DNA of 64,000 nt from Sporosarcina globispora (GTDB lineage: Bacteria; Bacillota; Bacilli; Bacillales; Cytobacillaceae). The notes under the pieces were generated by a model. It was not told the origin of the DNA, searched no databases, and saw only the letters and a list, made by a program, of their open reading frames with translations. A program made the position numbers and the translations under genes. Of the stretch, positions 55,869 to 64,000 are shown one piece after another. Location of the stretch: positions 1,867,629-1,931,628 of the forward strand of contig NZ_LGUF01000007.1 of NCBI RefSeq assembly GCF_001274725.1, written 5' to 3'. The first letter of the stretch is position 1; the number at the start of each line of letters is the position of its first letter.

Positions 55869-55900
55869 ACTACCCTTAGAACCAAAGGGGAGTTTTTTTT
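55869..55900 (+). promoter_or_regulatory. Hairpin with U-run covering the yqgE ribosome binding site
   Basis: ACTACCCTT pairs with AAGGGGAGT (one mismatch), followed by seven more Ts and then the ATG. The right arm AAAGGGGAG is also the ribosome binding site. It could act as an attenuator or sequester translation. Confidence 0.45.
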
Positions 55901-57118
55901 ATGAGCAGATTTAAAAAACTGATCGGTGATGTCGACTTAACGAAAGATTTGACATTGCTTTTATTTATAGGGGGGCTATATTCTTTAAGTGCCGCCCTAT
56001 CAAACACTTTTGTAAATATTTATCTCTGGAAACAGTCTGGTGAATTTAGCGATCTGGCGCTATATAACCTGGCAATTGTTGTTCTTCAGCCTTTGACATT
56101 TATCCTTGCAGGGAGATGGGCGAAGAAGATTGACCGTGTCATTGTGCTGAGAATCGGTGTAATATTTTTGGCTCTATTTTATCTGACAGTGCTTTTTATT
56201 GGAACGAATGCCTCAAAATTTCTATTGCTTCTCGGGGCTCTGCTGGGGGTCGGGTATGGGTTTTACTGGCTTGCTTTCAATGTACTCACTTTTGAAATAA
56301 CTGAGCCGGAGAATCGGGATTTCTTTAATGGATTCCTTGGAATACTAACATCCGTTGGGGGTATGATTGGCCCTATAGCAGCGGGTTTCATTATTTCAAG
56401 GATGGAAAAGTTCACGGGCTATTCCGTTATCTTCGGCGTCTCCCTGACACTATTTTCAATAGCTGTCTTCTTAAGTTTTTTTCTTAAAAGGCGGCCAGCT
56501 GACGGAAGGTATTTATTTGGGAGAATCCTTGCAGAACGAAAGAACAGCCTGAACTGGCGAATGATTACAAATGCCCATTTTTTTCAGGGGCTCAGAGAGG
56601 GAACCTTTATTTTTGTTATATCAGTTTATGTTTTTATTTCAACTGGCAGTGAACTGGCTCTTGGTACATACGGATTGGTTAACTCAAGTATATCTTTTTT
56701 AGGGTATTATCTAGTGTCAAGGCTTTTAAAGAAGGAGTATCGGAAAAGGGCCATACTCATAGGCGGCTTATTGCTGTATGGTGCCATATTCTTTGTCGTT
56801 TTTGAGGTTACGTATCCAAAGCTGCTGATGTATGCAGCAACAATTGCTATAGCGTATCCTCTTCTGCTTGTGCCATATATCTCATTAACATATGATGTCA
56901 TTGGCAGGGCATGGAAGGCTGCTGAGATGAGGATTGAGTATATCGTAGTAAGGGAAATTTTTTTAAATGCCGGACGTGCAGTATCCATTTTAAGTTTTTT
57001 AGCTGCGGTATCTTTTTTCAATGAAGAAAAAAGCATCCCTATTCTTCTTTTAATAATAGGAGCCGGACATTCGGTCATTTATTTTTTCGTCAGGAAAATA
57101 CAATTTCAGTCTGCATGA
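55901..57118 (+). CDS. yqgE: MFS transporter (YqgE-like)
   Basis: 405-residue major facilitator family protein with about 12 transmembrane segments and the loop motif GRWAKKIDRVIVLRIG after helix 2, characteristic of MFS. The substrate is unknown. ATG at 55901. Lies between sodA and pbpA as B. subtilis yqgE does. Preceded by a hairpin over its ribosome binding site. Confidence 0.88.
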   Translation: MSRFKKLIGDVDLTKDLTLLLFIGGLYSLSAALSNTFVNIYLWKQSGEFSDLALYNLAIVVLQPLTFILAGRWAKKIDRVIVLRIGVIFLALFYLTVLFIGTNASKFLLLLGALLGVGYGFYWLAFNVLTFEITEPENRDFFNGFLGILTSVGGMIGPIAAGFIISRMEKFTGYSVIFGVSLTLFSIAVFLSFFLKRRPADGRYLFGRILAERKNSLNWRMITNAHFFQGLREGTFIFVISVYVFISTGSELALGTYGLVNSSISFLGYYLVSRLLKKEYRKRAILIGGLLLYGAIFFVVFEVTYPKLLMYAATIAIAYPLLLVPYISLTYDVIGRAWKAAEMRIEYIVVREIFLNAGRAVSILSFLAAVSFFNEEKSIPILLLIIGAGHSVIYFFVRKIQFQSA

Positions 57119-57146
57119 GAGAGAGGAAAGCCTCTCTCTTTTTTTA
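57115..57146 (+). terminator. Terminator after yqgE
   Basis: GAGAGAGG, AAAG, CCTCTCTC then Ts. Confidence 0.92.
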
Positions 57147-57248
57147 CCAGTAAAATTATCTCTGTCGAAAAAGGGTTCTTTATAGAATTTATTGCTATTT
57201 TCTTTTAGAATAGGATTATGAGAATTTTTAAAGGAAGTGTGCGTAATT

Positions 57249-59432
57249 TTGAATAAGAAGAAAAAGAAGAAGACCCATGTTCCTTTCCGTCTGAATATGC
57301 TCTTCTTTGCTGTGTTTTTATTGTTTTCCACGCTGATCCTCAGGCTTGGGATGGTTCAGATTGTTTATGGTGACGATTATAAGCGTGAGATTGAAAGAAC
57401 GGAAGATGTTACAGTCAACAGCCCGGTGCCGAGAGGAAAGATGTTTGACAGGAATGGACAGGTGATTGTCGATAATATCCCGCAAAATGCCATCACATTT
57501 ACTAATAATGGATACAAACAGGACGAAATGCTTGAGGTAGCAGAAAGGCTGGCCAAGCTTATCGATAAAGATATCGAAAAAGTTCAGGAACGCGACAAGA
57601 AAGATTACTGGATTATGAAGAATCCTGAAGAGGCAGAAAAAAAGATTTCTGAAAAAGACAAGGCAAAGCTTGAAAAGAAATACGAGGGCGAACAGAAGGA
57701 ATTGGACAAAGCCATCTATCAGCTCACATTGGATCGGGTTACAGAAGATGAATTAAGTGAGTTGACAACAGATGATCTTGAAGTCCTTGCCATCTACAGA
57801 GAGTTTACAAGCGGATATGCATTAACACCGCAAATAGTCAAAAATAAAGATGTTACTCCTGAGGAATTTGCAGTTGTCAGTGAAAATCTACAAGTTCTTC
57901 CAGGTGTTGATACAACAACCGACTGGGAAAGGTATTATGCCTTTGGAGATACTTTGAAATCAGTGCTGGGCAACGTGACAAGCTCTGACGAAGGGCTGCC
58001 GGCTGAACAGCTTGAATACTACATGGCACGTGATTATAGCCGTAATGACCGTGTAGGAAAAAGCTATATTGAGATGCAATACGAAGAAGTGCTTCACGGA
58101 CAAAAAGCAAAAGTGAAAAATATTACAGACAAAGCCGGCAATGTCCTTGAAACTGTTCCCATTACCGATGGACAAAGAGGGAAGGACCTTGTGCTGAGCA
58201 TTGATATGGATCTTCAGAAGGAAGTCGAGAAAATCATTGAAGAGGAATTGCGCGAAGCAAAGGCATCTTCAGGAACTGCTCTACTTGACAGAGCCTACGT
58301 AGTTCTTATGGATCCCCATTCCGGAGAAGTCCTCTCAATGGCCGGAAAGAAGATCGTGAAGGATAAAGAGACAGGGCAATCTGTTATGCAGGACGATGCA
58401 TTAGGCAATATCACTACTACTTATAATGTCGGTTCTGCTGTGAAGGGTGCCACAATTCTTACCGGATATCAAACGGGTGCTATTCAGCCCGGAACTGTTT
58501 TTTACGATCGTCCTTTAAAAATTAAAGGAACACCAGTAAAAAAATCCTGGAAAAATTTTGGTCCTATAGATGATATTAATGCTCTTAAATATTCTTCCAA
58601 CGTTTATATGTTTGAAACTGTCATCAATATAGGCGGAGGGAAATATGAGTATGAACAGCCATTGCGGATAAATGAAGAAGCTTTTAGTACTGTAAGGGAT
58701 TCCTTCGCTCAATTCGGTCTAGGAGTACGGACAGGGATTGATTTGCCGAATGAGCAAACAGGCTTTAAAGGGATGAGTACATTGCCTGGTTTCATGCTTG
58801 ACTTATCGATTGGCCAGTATGATACCTATTCCAATATGCAGCTTGCCCAATATGTTTCGGTCATCGCCAATGGCGGAAATAGGATGGAGCCTCATGTTGT
58901 AAAAGAAATACGTGAGCCATTGATGGAAAATAATGAACTTGGCCCTATTGTTCAGGAAATTGAGCCAAAGGTTCTTAATCGGGTTGAATTGGAAGAGGGC
59001 TGGATGGACAATGTCCAGGAAGGCTTCCGCAGAGTCATGCAGGAAAAAGGTGGAACAGCTTACGGCTCATTTGGCAGTAAAGCCTATAAGCCGGCTGGCA
59101 AGACCGGAACTGCAGAGGCATTTTACGATGGACCGGAACGCAGCAAGTTTGGCAAAGAGCCTCCAGAAGTCATGAACCTAAGCCTAGTAGGTTATGCGCC
59201 GTCTGAAAATCCTGAAGTAGCTATGGCAGTGTTAGTTCCATGGGCTTACCAGGGTAGCGTGGACCACGGTGCCAATAAAGAAATTGGTGAACGTGTTTTG
59301 GATGCATACTTTGATTTGAAGAAAAATCGCCAAAAAGAAGGCAAAGATAGCGAAGGTCCTGTACAAAAGGTAGAAAATATTAATGAAGTGCTTGATGGAC
59401 AGGAAGAGGCTCGCGAAGAAGAGGATGAATAA
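57249..59432 (+). CDS. pbpA: Class B penicillin-binding protein 2A (transpeptidase)
   Basis: Cell-wall transpeptidase of the elongation machinery. 727 aa: a basic N-terminus, one transmembrane anchor (LNMLFFAVFLLFSTLILRLG), a dimerisation domain (about 45-300) and the transpeptidase domain with SAVK (SxxK, about residue 399), SSN (SxN) and KTGT. The C-terminal 40 residues are highly acidic. The start is TTG at 57249, 9 bases after AAGGAAGTG; the GTG at 57237 overlaps that site. Monocistronic before the pst operon. Confidence 0.94.
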   Translation: MNKKKKKKTHVPFRLNMLFFAVFLLFSTLILRLGMVQIVYGDDYKREIERTEDVTVNSPVPRGKMFDRNGQVIVDNIPQNAITFTNNGYKQDEMLEVAERLAKLIDKDIEKVQERDKKDYWIMKNPEEAEKKISEKDKAKLEKKYEGEQKELDKAIYQLTLDRVTEDELSELTTDDLEVLAIYREFTSGYALTPQIVKNKDVTPEEFAVVSENLQVLPGVDTTTDWERYYAFGDTLKSVLGNVTSSDEGLPAEQLEYYMARDYSRNDRVGKSYIEMQYEEVLHGQKAKVKNITDKAGNVLETVPITDGQRGKDLVLSIDMDLQKEVEKIIEEELREAKASSGTALLDRAYVVLMDPHSGEVLSMAGKKIVKDKETGQSVMQDDALGNITTTYNVGSAVKGATILTGYQTGAIQPGTVFYDRPLKIKGTPVKKSWKNFGPIDDINALKYSSNVYMFETVINIGGGKYEYEQPLRINEEAFSTVRDSFAQFGLGVRTGIDLPNEQTGFKGMSTLPGFMLDLSIGQYDTYSNMQLAQYVSVIANGGNRMEPHVVKEIREPLMENNELGPIVQEIEPKVLNRVELEEGWMDNVQEGFRRVMQEKGGTAYGSFGSKAYKPAGKTGTAEAFYDGPERSKFGKEPPEVMNLSLVGYAPSENPEVAMAVLVPWAYQGSVDHGANKEIGERVLDAYFDLKKNRQKEGKDSEGPVQKVENINEVLDGQEEAREEEDE

Positions 59433-59437
59433 GTGTT

Positions 59438-59476
59438 GCTAAACTGTCTCCCAGTAAGGGAAGGCAGTTTTTTTAT
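59438..59476 (+). terminator. Terminator after pbpA
   Basis: AAACTGTCTCCC, AGTAA, GGGAAGGCAGTTT then Ts. Confidence 0.87.
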
Positions 59477-59551
59477 TTCTCCTTATAATATGAATTGCAA
59501 TCAGGCTATGATGGAAAGATAAATTCATGTTATACCTCATATTCGACAAAT

Positions 59552-59611
59552 TTACACAAGAATCGTCCATATTTACAAAAGCTTTACAATCAGTTAAAAC
59601 CGCGTTAACAG
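59552..59611 (+). promoter_or_regulatory. PhoP boxes upstream of pstS
   Basis: TTTACA (59573), TTTACA (59584), TTAAAA (59595) and TTAACA (59606) lie at exact 11-bp spacing, with one more TTTACA at 59552. This is the direct-repeat pattern bound by phosphorylated PhoP in Bacillus. There is no good -35, as expected for a PhoP-activated promoter. Confidence 0.88.
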
Positions 59612-59672
59612 TCAACCCTTATTCTAATACTCGTAGGACAAAACAACCAATTTTCTTAGGGGGAATTCAGGA

Positions 59673-60641
59673 ATGAAACGTCTTAAAAAAATGAGCCTGT
59701 TTTTAATGCTGGCAGCTGTAATGGTATTTACTGCAGCTTGCGGAGGCGGAGATACAAATGAAGGTGCAAGCGGAAACGGCGAAAATAGTGAAGAGCTGGA
59801 AGGCAGTGTAGTAATAGATGGTTCTGGAACTGTTTATCCATTCATGGCACGCATGGCTGAAAATTATATGGGAGAACAAGAAAATGTCTCTGTAGAAGTT
59901 AGCCGCTCCGGAACTTCAGCTGGCTTTAAGAAATTCCTTGTAGAAGACGGAACAGATTTTAACGATGCTTCCCGCCAAATCAAAGATGAAGAGAAAGCTT
60001 CAGCTGAAGAGCTTGCCATTGATGTACAGGAAATGAAGGTTGCTTTAGATGGAATCACGATCGTAATCAATAAGGAAAATGACTGGGCTACTGAGCTTAC
60101 ACAGCAAGAAATTATTGATATCTTCCTTTCAAGCGCAGGAAAGAAAAAATGGTCAGATGTTCGCCCTGACTTCCCAGATGAAGAAATTCAAACTTATGGT
60201 CCAAATGAAAACCATGGCACTTACGAATTTATGTTTGAAAATATTCTCGAAGAACAGGAACTTCCTGAAAATATCAACTTACAGCAGGACTACTCAACTT
60301 TAGTAGATCTTGTATCTAAAGATAAAAACGCCATCGGATTCTTTGGCTATGGATACTATGACAGCAACAAAGATAAATTGACGGCAGTAAAAGTTGATTT
60401 TGGCAATGGACCTGTTGAGCCGTCATTAGACACAATTAAAGAAGACGGAGATTATGCTCCATTTACTCGCCCGGTATTCACATACCTGAATACAAATATG
60501 GCTAAAGAAAAGCCGCAAGTGCTTGATTATGCTATCTATACAATGGAAAATGCACAGGATGTTGCAGCAGAAACTGGATTTGCTCCATTATCTGATGAAG
60601 ATGTCCAAGCTTCTCTTGATGCTTTGAACGGATTGAAATAA
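59673..60641 (+). CDS. pstS: Phosphate-binding lipoprotein PstS
   Basis: High-affinity phosphate-binding lipoprotein of the Pst importer. 322 aa: signal peptide ending in the lipobox TAAC (about residues 20-23; Cys23 is lipidated) and a Gly/Asn/Glu-rich linker. The phosphate-binding loop is IDGSGTVYPF; RSGTSAGFKKF is a second ligand loop. ATG at 59673 with GGGGGAATTC upstream. First and probably most highly expressed gene of the operon. Confidence 0.96.
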   Translation: MKRLKKMSLFLMLAAVMVFTAACGGGDTNEGASGNGENSEELEGSVVIDGSGTVYPFMARMAENYMGEQENVSVEVSRSGTSAGFKKFLVEDGTDFNDASRQIKDEEKASAEELAIDVQEMKVALDGITIVINKENDWATELTQQEIIDIFLSSAGKKKWSDVRPDFPDEEIQTYGPNENHGTYEFMFENILEEQELPENINLQQDYSTLVDLVSKDKNAIGFFGYGYYDSNKDKLTAVKVDFGNGPVEPSLDTIKEDGDYAPFTRPVFTYLNTNMAKEKPQVLDYAIYTMENAQDVAAETGFAPLSDEDVQASLDALNGLK

Positions 60642-60661
60642 GAGATTGAATGTATTGACCA

Positions 60662-60697
60662 TGGGAAGATGAGAAGTATACCTTCTCATCTTCTTGT
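60662..60697 (+). terminator. Intra-operon hairpin between pstS and pstC
   Basis: AAGATGAGAAG, TATAC, CTTCTCATCTT: a perfect 11-bp stem. The tail is only weakly T-rich, so it more likely stabilises pstS mRNA or attenuates than fully stops transcription. Confidence 0.75.
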
Positions 60698-60777
60698 GAT
60701 GTTACATGTTTTTCCCAGGGTTATTTGAGCTTAAATAGTTCTTCTTTGGATGAGAAGGCTGAAAGGGGTTTTTACAC

Positions 60778-61734
60778 TTGGCTAGAAGTGCTGTTCAACA
60801 CGATAACAAAAAGCTGAATGTAAGTGAAATTATTCAACAAAAGAAAAAATCTCGAAGTGTTAATAATTACACTGAAAAATTGATACCAAAAATTTTATTC
60901 GGAATAGCAGCAATTTCAGTTTTCACTACCATTGGAATTGTACTTACCTTAATTACGGAAACTATCGCCTTTTTTAAAGACGTTCCTTTTATAGATTTCT
61001 TTACAGGCACTGAATTAAAGCCTTTAGGAGAAAATGCTGTCTTCGGTGTCCTTCCCTTACTGACGGGAACAATCATTTCCACTTTGATCGCCATGCTTGT
61101 TGCGATTCCGGTGGGACTGATGACAGCCATATTTTTAAGTGAATACGCATCAGAAAAAACAAGAAAGGTATTAAAACCCCTTCTTGAAATCCTGGCAGGT
61201 ATTCCTACTATTGTTTATGGATTTTTTGCTTTTACATTTGTAACACCTTTATTAAGCTCCTTTATTCCAGACCTTGAACCTACGAATATATTGAGCCCCG
61301 GGATTGTAATGGGAATTATGATCATTCCGATGGTAGCTTCTCTTTCAGAAGATGCGATGAGTTCTGTGCCAAACGCAATGAGGGAAGGTGCCCTTGCATT
61401 AGGTGCCACTAAGCTCGAAGTAACCTGGAAAGTAGTTGTTCCGGCAGCAATTTCAGGTATCATTGCATCATTTGTGCTTGGTATATCAAGAGCTATCGGG
61501 GAGACGATGATCGTAACCATTGCCAGCGGAAGTTCAAAGAACTTTACATTTGACGTAACTCAGTCCATGCAGACTATGACTGCTTATATAGTGGAAGTTA
61601 CAGGAGGGGAAGCAGCAGCAGGGACAACATTATACTATAGCCTTTATGCTGTTGCTATGACCTTGTTTGTATTTACGCTGATTATGAACCTGCTCGCTCA
61701 GTATATCTCTCGCAAGTTCAGGGAGGAGTATTAA
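60778..61734 (+). CDS. pstC: Phosphate ABC transporter permease PstC
   Basis: Inner-membrane channel subunit, 318 aa, with six or so transmembrane helices and the ABC permease signature region EGALALGATKLEVTWKVVVPAAISGI. Start is TTG at 60778, about 10 bases after GAAAGGGG. pstA starts 1 base after the stop codon. Confidence 0.95.
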   Translation: MARSAVQHDNKKLNVSEIIQQKKKSRSVNNYTEKLIPKILFGIAAISVFTTIGIVLTLITETIAFFKDVPFIDFFTGTELKPLGENAVFGVLPLLTGTIISTLIAMLVAIPVGLMTAIFLSEYASEKTRKVLKPLLEILAGIPTIVYGFFAFTFVTPLLSSFIPDLEPTNILSPGIVMGIMIIPMVASLSEDAMSSVPNAMREGALALGATKLEVTWKVVVPAAISGIIASFVLGISRAIGETMIVTIASGSSKNFTFDVTQSMQTMTAYIVEVTGGEAAAGTTLYYSLYAVAMTLFVFTLIMNLLAQYISRKFREEY

Positions 61735-61735
61735 T

Positions 61736-62620
61736 ATGAAATATATAGATTCAGAACAGGTGCATAAAAAGATGGGCAGCCGCCTGCTTGCCAATAGTCT
61801 GGCGAAAACGATCTTCTTTTTGGCCACTTTATTTGGCCTTGTAGTTTTAATTGTTTTGATCTATCGGGTCCTTGCAGATGGTTTAAGCTGGATTAACATG
61901 GATTTCCTCATGAACCGCTTATCGACAGATCCTGAAAAGGCCGGAATCTGGGGAGCGATAGTAGGAACATTTTGGCTGATGCTTGTTGTGGCTCCTGTCA
62001 CGATGGTTCTTGGAGTAGGCACAGCAATTTACCTTGAAGAATATGCAGCCAAGGGACGTATTTCTTCATTTATTAAAACAAATATCTCAAACCTGGCGGG
62101 TGTTCCGTCAGTTGTCTTTGGAATACTTGGATTAACTGTTTTTGCAAGAGCATTGGATTTGGGTTCTGTAGTCCTTGCGGGCGGTCTCACTATGGCACTG
62201 CTGGTTCTTCCAGTGGTAGTAGTTGCGAGTCAGGAAGCCATTCGTGCAGTACCGCAATTCTTAAGAGAAGCCTCTTACGGAATGGGTGCCACAAAGTGGC
62301 AGACCATTAAAAATGTGGTTCTTCCTGCAGCCCTGCCGGGAATTCTTACGGGATTGATTCTTGCACTGTCACGGGCAATAGGTGAAACAGCGCCATTGGT
62401 TGTTATCGGTATTCCGGCATTGTTAATTCCTGTTCCAGATGGGATTTTTGATAAATTTACAATTTTGCCGGTTCAGATTTATTACTGGACAATTGACTCT
62501 GCCCTTGTCGCGGAATATGCCAACCTGGCAGCTGCAACAATCGTTATATTATTGATTGTATTGTTCGCGATGAACTCAATCGCCATTTTGATCCGCAATA
62601 AATTCCAAAAAAGATATTAG
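61736..62620 (+). CDS. pstA: Phosphate ABC transporter permease PstA
   Basis: Second channel subunit, 294 aa, with the EASYGMGATKWQTIKNVVLPAALPGI signature and six helices. ATG at 61736 follows GGGAGGAG inside the end of pstC. Confidence 0.95.
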   Translation: MKYIDSEQVHKKMGSRLLANSLAKTIFFLATLFGLVVLIVLIYRVLADGLSWINMDFLMNRLSTDPEKAGIWGAIVGTFWLMLVVAPVTMVLGVGTAIYLEEYAAKGRISSFIKTNISNLAGVPSVVFGILGLTVFARALDLGSVVLAGGLTMALLVLPVVVVASQEAIRAVPQFLREASYGMGATKWQTIKNVVLPAALPGILTGLILALSRAIGETAPLVVIGIPALLIPVPDGIFDKFTILPVQIYYWTIDSALVAEYANLAAATIVILLIVLFAMNSIAILIRNKFQKRY

Positions 62621-62635
62621 TCTGGGGGTAATATT

Positions 62636-63463
62636 ATGCCTGTAATGACAGAAAAAACTAATCCGAATACAAAAATAGCTAACGTTAGCCAAAAAGCAAC
62701 AGAGAATAAAAAAGTTGTTTATAATACAAAAGATCTTAACCTTTGGTACGGGGAAGGCCACGCGTTAAAAAATATAAATCTGGCCATTAATGAAAATGAA
62801 GTAACGGCCATTATCGGTCCATCCGGCTGCGGTAAGTCCACATATATTAAAACTCTGAACCGCATGGTTGAGCTTGTTCCTTCAGTGAGGATTTCCGGTG
62901 AAATCTTATACCGTGAGCGCAATATTCTTGATAAATCATTTAAAGTGGAGGATTTAAGAACAAGTGTAGGCATGGTTTTCCAAAAGCCTAACCCTTTCCC
63001 AAAGTCCATATATGAAAATGTGGCGTATGGACCGAAAATTCACGGAATCCGTGATAAAAAAATCCTGGATGAAATTGTTGAAAAGAGCTTAAGGGGAGCG
63101 GCAATCTGGGACGAAGTAAAAGATCGCCTGAACCAGAATGCTTACGGCTTATCAGGCGGCCAGCAGCAGCGTCTTTGCATTGCGCGCTGCCTTGCAATTG
63201 AACCGGATGTCATTTTAATGGATGAGCCTACTTCTGCGCTTGACCCAATTTCCACCTTAAAGGTAGAGGAGCTTGTGCAGGAGCTTAAGGAAGAATTCAG
63301 CATTATTATCGTTACCCATAATATGCAGCAGGCAGCCCGGATTTCTGATAAAACGGCTTTCTTCTTAAATGGTGAAGTGATCGAGTTTGCCGAAACAGAT
63401 AAGATTTTCTCCACTCCTTCAGATAAGCGGACTGAAGATTATATAACTGGACGATTCGGCTAA
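62636..63463 (+). CDS. pstB: Phosphate ABC transporter ATP-binding protein PstB
   Basis: ATPase of the importer, 275 aa. Walker [10 protein letters not shown], signature LSGGQQQR, Walker [14 protein letters not shown] and the H-loop VTHN are all present. ATG at 62636 after GGGGG. The N-terminal ~30 residues before [13 protein letters not shown] are longer than in many PstB proteins. Confidence 0.96.
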   Translation: MPVMTEKTNPNTKIANVSQKATENKKVVYNTKDLNLWYGEGHALKNINLAINENEVTAIIGPSGCGKSTYIKTLNRMVELVPSVRISGEILYRERNILDKSFKVEDLRTSVGMVFQKPNPFPKSIYENVAYGPKIHGIRDKKILDEIVEKSLRGAAIWDEVKDRLNQNAYGLSGGQQQRLCIARCLAIEPDVILMDEPTSALDPISTLKVEELVQELKEEFSIIIVTHNMQQAARISDKTAFFLNGEVIEFAETDKIFSTPSDKRTEDYITGRFG

Positions 63464-63527
63464 TCAATTTGACTGGGTTGTATTAACGTTTAAATCATTC
63501 TATTTAGATGAAGGAGGAATTACATTG

Positions 63528-64000
63528 ATGGCAGTAAGAGAAAGGTTTGAATATGATCTGCAGGAGCTTCAAAAGAAACTTGTTGAAATTGGAAATTTTG
63601 CTGTAGAGGCCTTGCATAGATCAGTTGAAGCGCTTGAAACGCAAAATATAGAATTAGCACTTGAAATTATTGATGATGATAATCAGGCTGATATTTTATA
63701 TGAGGAAATTAATGATTTAGCCATTCTATTAATTGCCAAACAGCAGCCTGTAGCGATTGACCTCCGCCGCATCATTGTGGCTATTAAAATTGCAACAGAT
63801 ATTGAACGAATTGCAGACTTTGGAGTAAATATTGCGAAGTCTACAATTCGGATCGGGTCAGAACCTCTTATTAAGCCGATTGAACATATAAAAGAAATGT
63901 ATGAAATTTCCACTGAGATGCTTCGGCTTTCTTTGGAAGCTTTCACTGAAGAAGACATTACAAAGGCAAAAAAAGTTGCTGATATGGATGATCAGGTAGA
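63528..64000 (+). CDS. phoU: Phosphate uptake regulator PhoU, 5' part
   Basis: Helical regulator that links Pst transport to PhoR/PhoP signalling. The window ends inside the gene; 157 residues are visible, covering the first three-helix bundle (LQKKLVEIGNFAVEALHRSVEAL) and the metal motif region IATDIERIADFGVNIAK. The ATG at 63528 is 10 bases after GGAGG; a TTG at 63525 is also possible. Last known gene of the pst operon. Confidence 0.94.
   Translation, partial: MAVRERFEYDLQELQKKLVEIGNFAVEALHRSVEALETQNIELALEIIDDDNQADILYEEINDLAILLIAKQQPVAIDLRRIIVAIKIATDIERIADFGVNIAKSTIRIGSEPLIKPIEHIKEMYEISTEMLRLSLEAFTEEDITKAKKVADMDDQV

Overview
The window is a chromosomal segment of a low-GC, endospore-forming Bacillaceae. 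Its gene order closely follows the dnaK-to-phoU (yqe/yqf/yqg) region of Bacillus subtilis. Sporulation genes (yqfC, yqfD, yqfQ type), a sigma-W-type promoter, catabolite-responsive (cre) sites, a glyQS T-box and PhoP boxes all fit this group. The protein sequences look more like the Bacillus firmus/Cytobacillus/Mesobacillus side of the family than B. subtilis itself, but the species cannot be fixed from the sequence.

Layout. Bases 1-5450 hold heat-shock and translation genes (dnaK 3' end, dnaJ, prmA, rsmE, mtaB). Bases 5490-7320 hold deoC with a cre site and an opposing Na/Pi symporter. Bases 7460-11270 hold rpsU-yqeY and a sigma-W-type membrane-stress operon (yqeZ/NfeD, floA, yqfB). Bases 11581-19372 are an accessory island. 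Bases 19395-27941 hold yqfC-yqfD-phoH, pgpH-ybeY-dgkA, cdd-era-yqzL-recO. A T-box controlled glyQS operon follows, then ccpN-yqfL, yaiI/yqxD, dnaG-sigA, an acyl-CoA dehydrogenase, cccA, trmK-yqfO, ispH, yqfQ, cshB-nfo, the zinc uptake operon zurA-zurM-zur, yqfW, a repeat-bearing yqfX-like gene, ispG, yqfZ, yqgB, a PhoU-tailed Na/Pi symporter, yqgC, sodA, an MFS transporter, pbpA, and the pstSCAB-phoU operon, which runs off the right edge.

The most unusual part is the 7.8-kb island. It is bounded by a 15-bp direct repeat (11581-11595 and 19358-19372) that is itself the core of a near-perfect palindrome with an AA centre. A large serine recombinase lies just inside the right repeat and is probably the integrase. 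The insertion falls between yqfB and the sporulation gene yqfC, 22 bp before the yqfC start codon. Cargo: a protein with a C-terminal RxxxxH (HEPN-RNase-like) motif, a small resolvase with nearby TGATAC repeats, an unknown basic protein, and a ferritin-like/cupin pair. Each member of that pair has an N-terminal Tyr/Asn/Pro-rich tail and a full match to the sigma-K promoter consensus, so I infer that the island adds late mother-cell (spore coat) proteins and possibly a defence or toxin protein.

A second layer is a dispersed, non-coding palindromic repeat family with five copies (6264, 11271, 28252, 49882, 55735) in two size classes. One copy is lodged between the T-box terminator and glyQ. Also notable are an unrecognised structured leader before cdd, three tandem 99-bp repeats in the yqfX-like gene, and a run of four PhoP half-sites at exact 11-bp spacing before pstS. 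No tRNA, rRNA, CRISPR array or DDE-transposase insertion sequence was seen.
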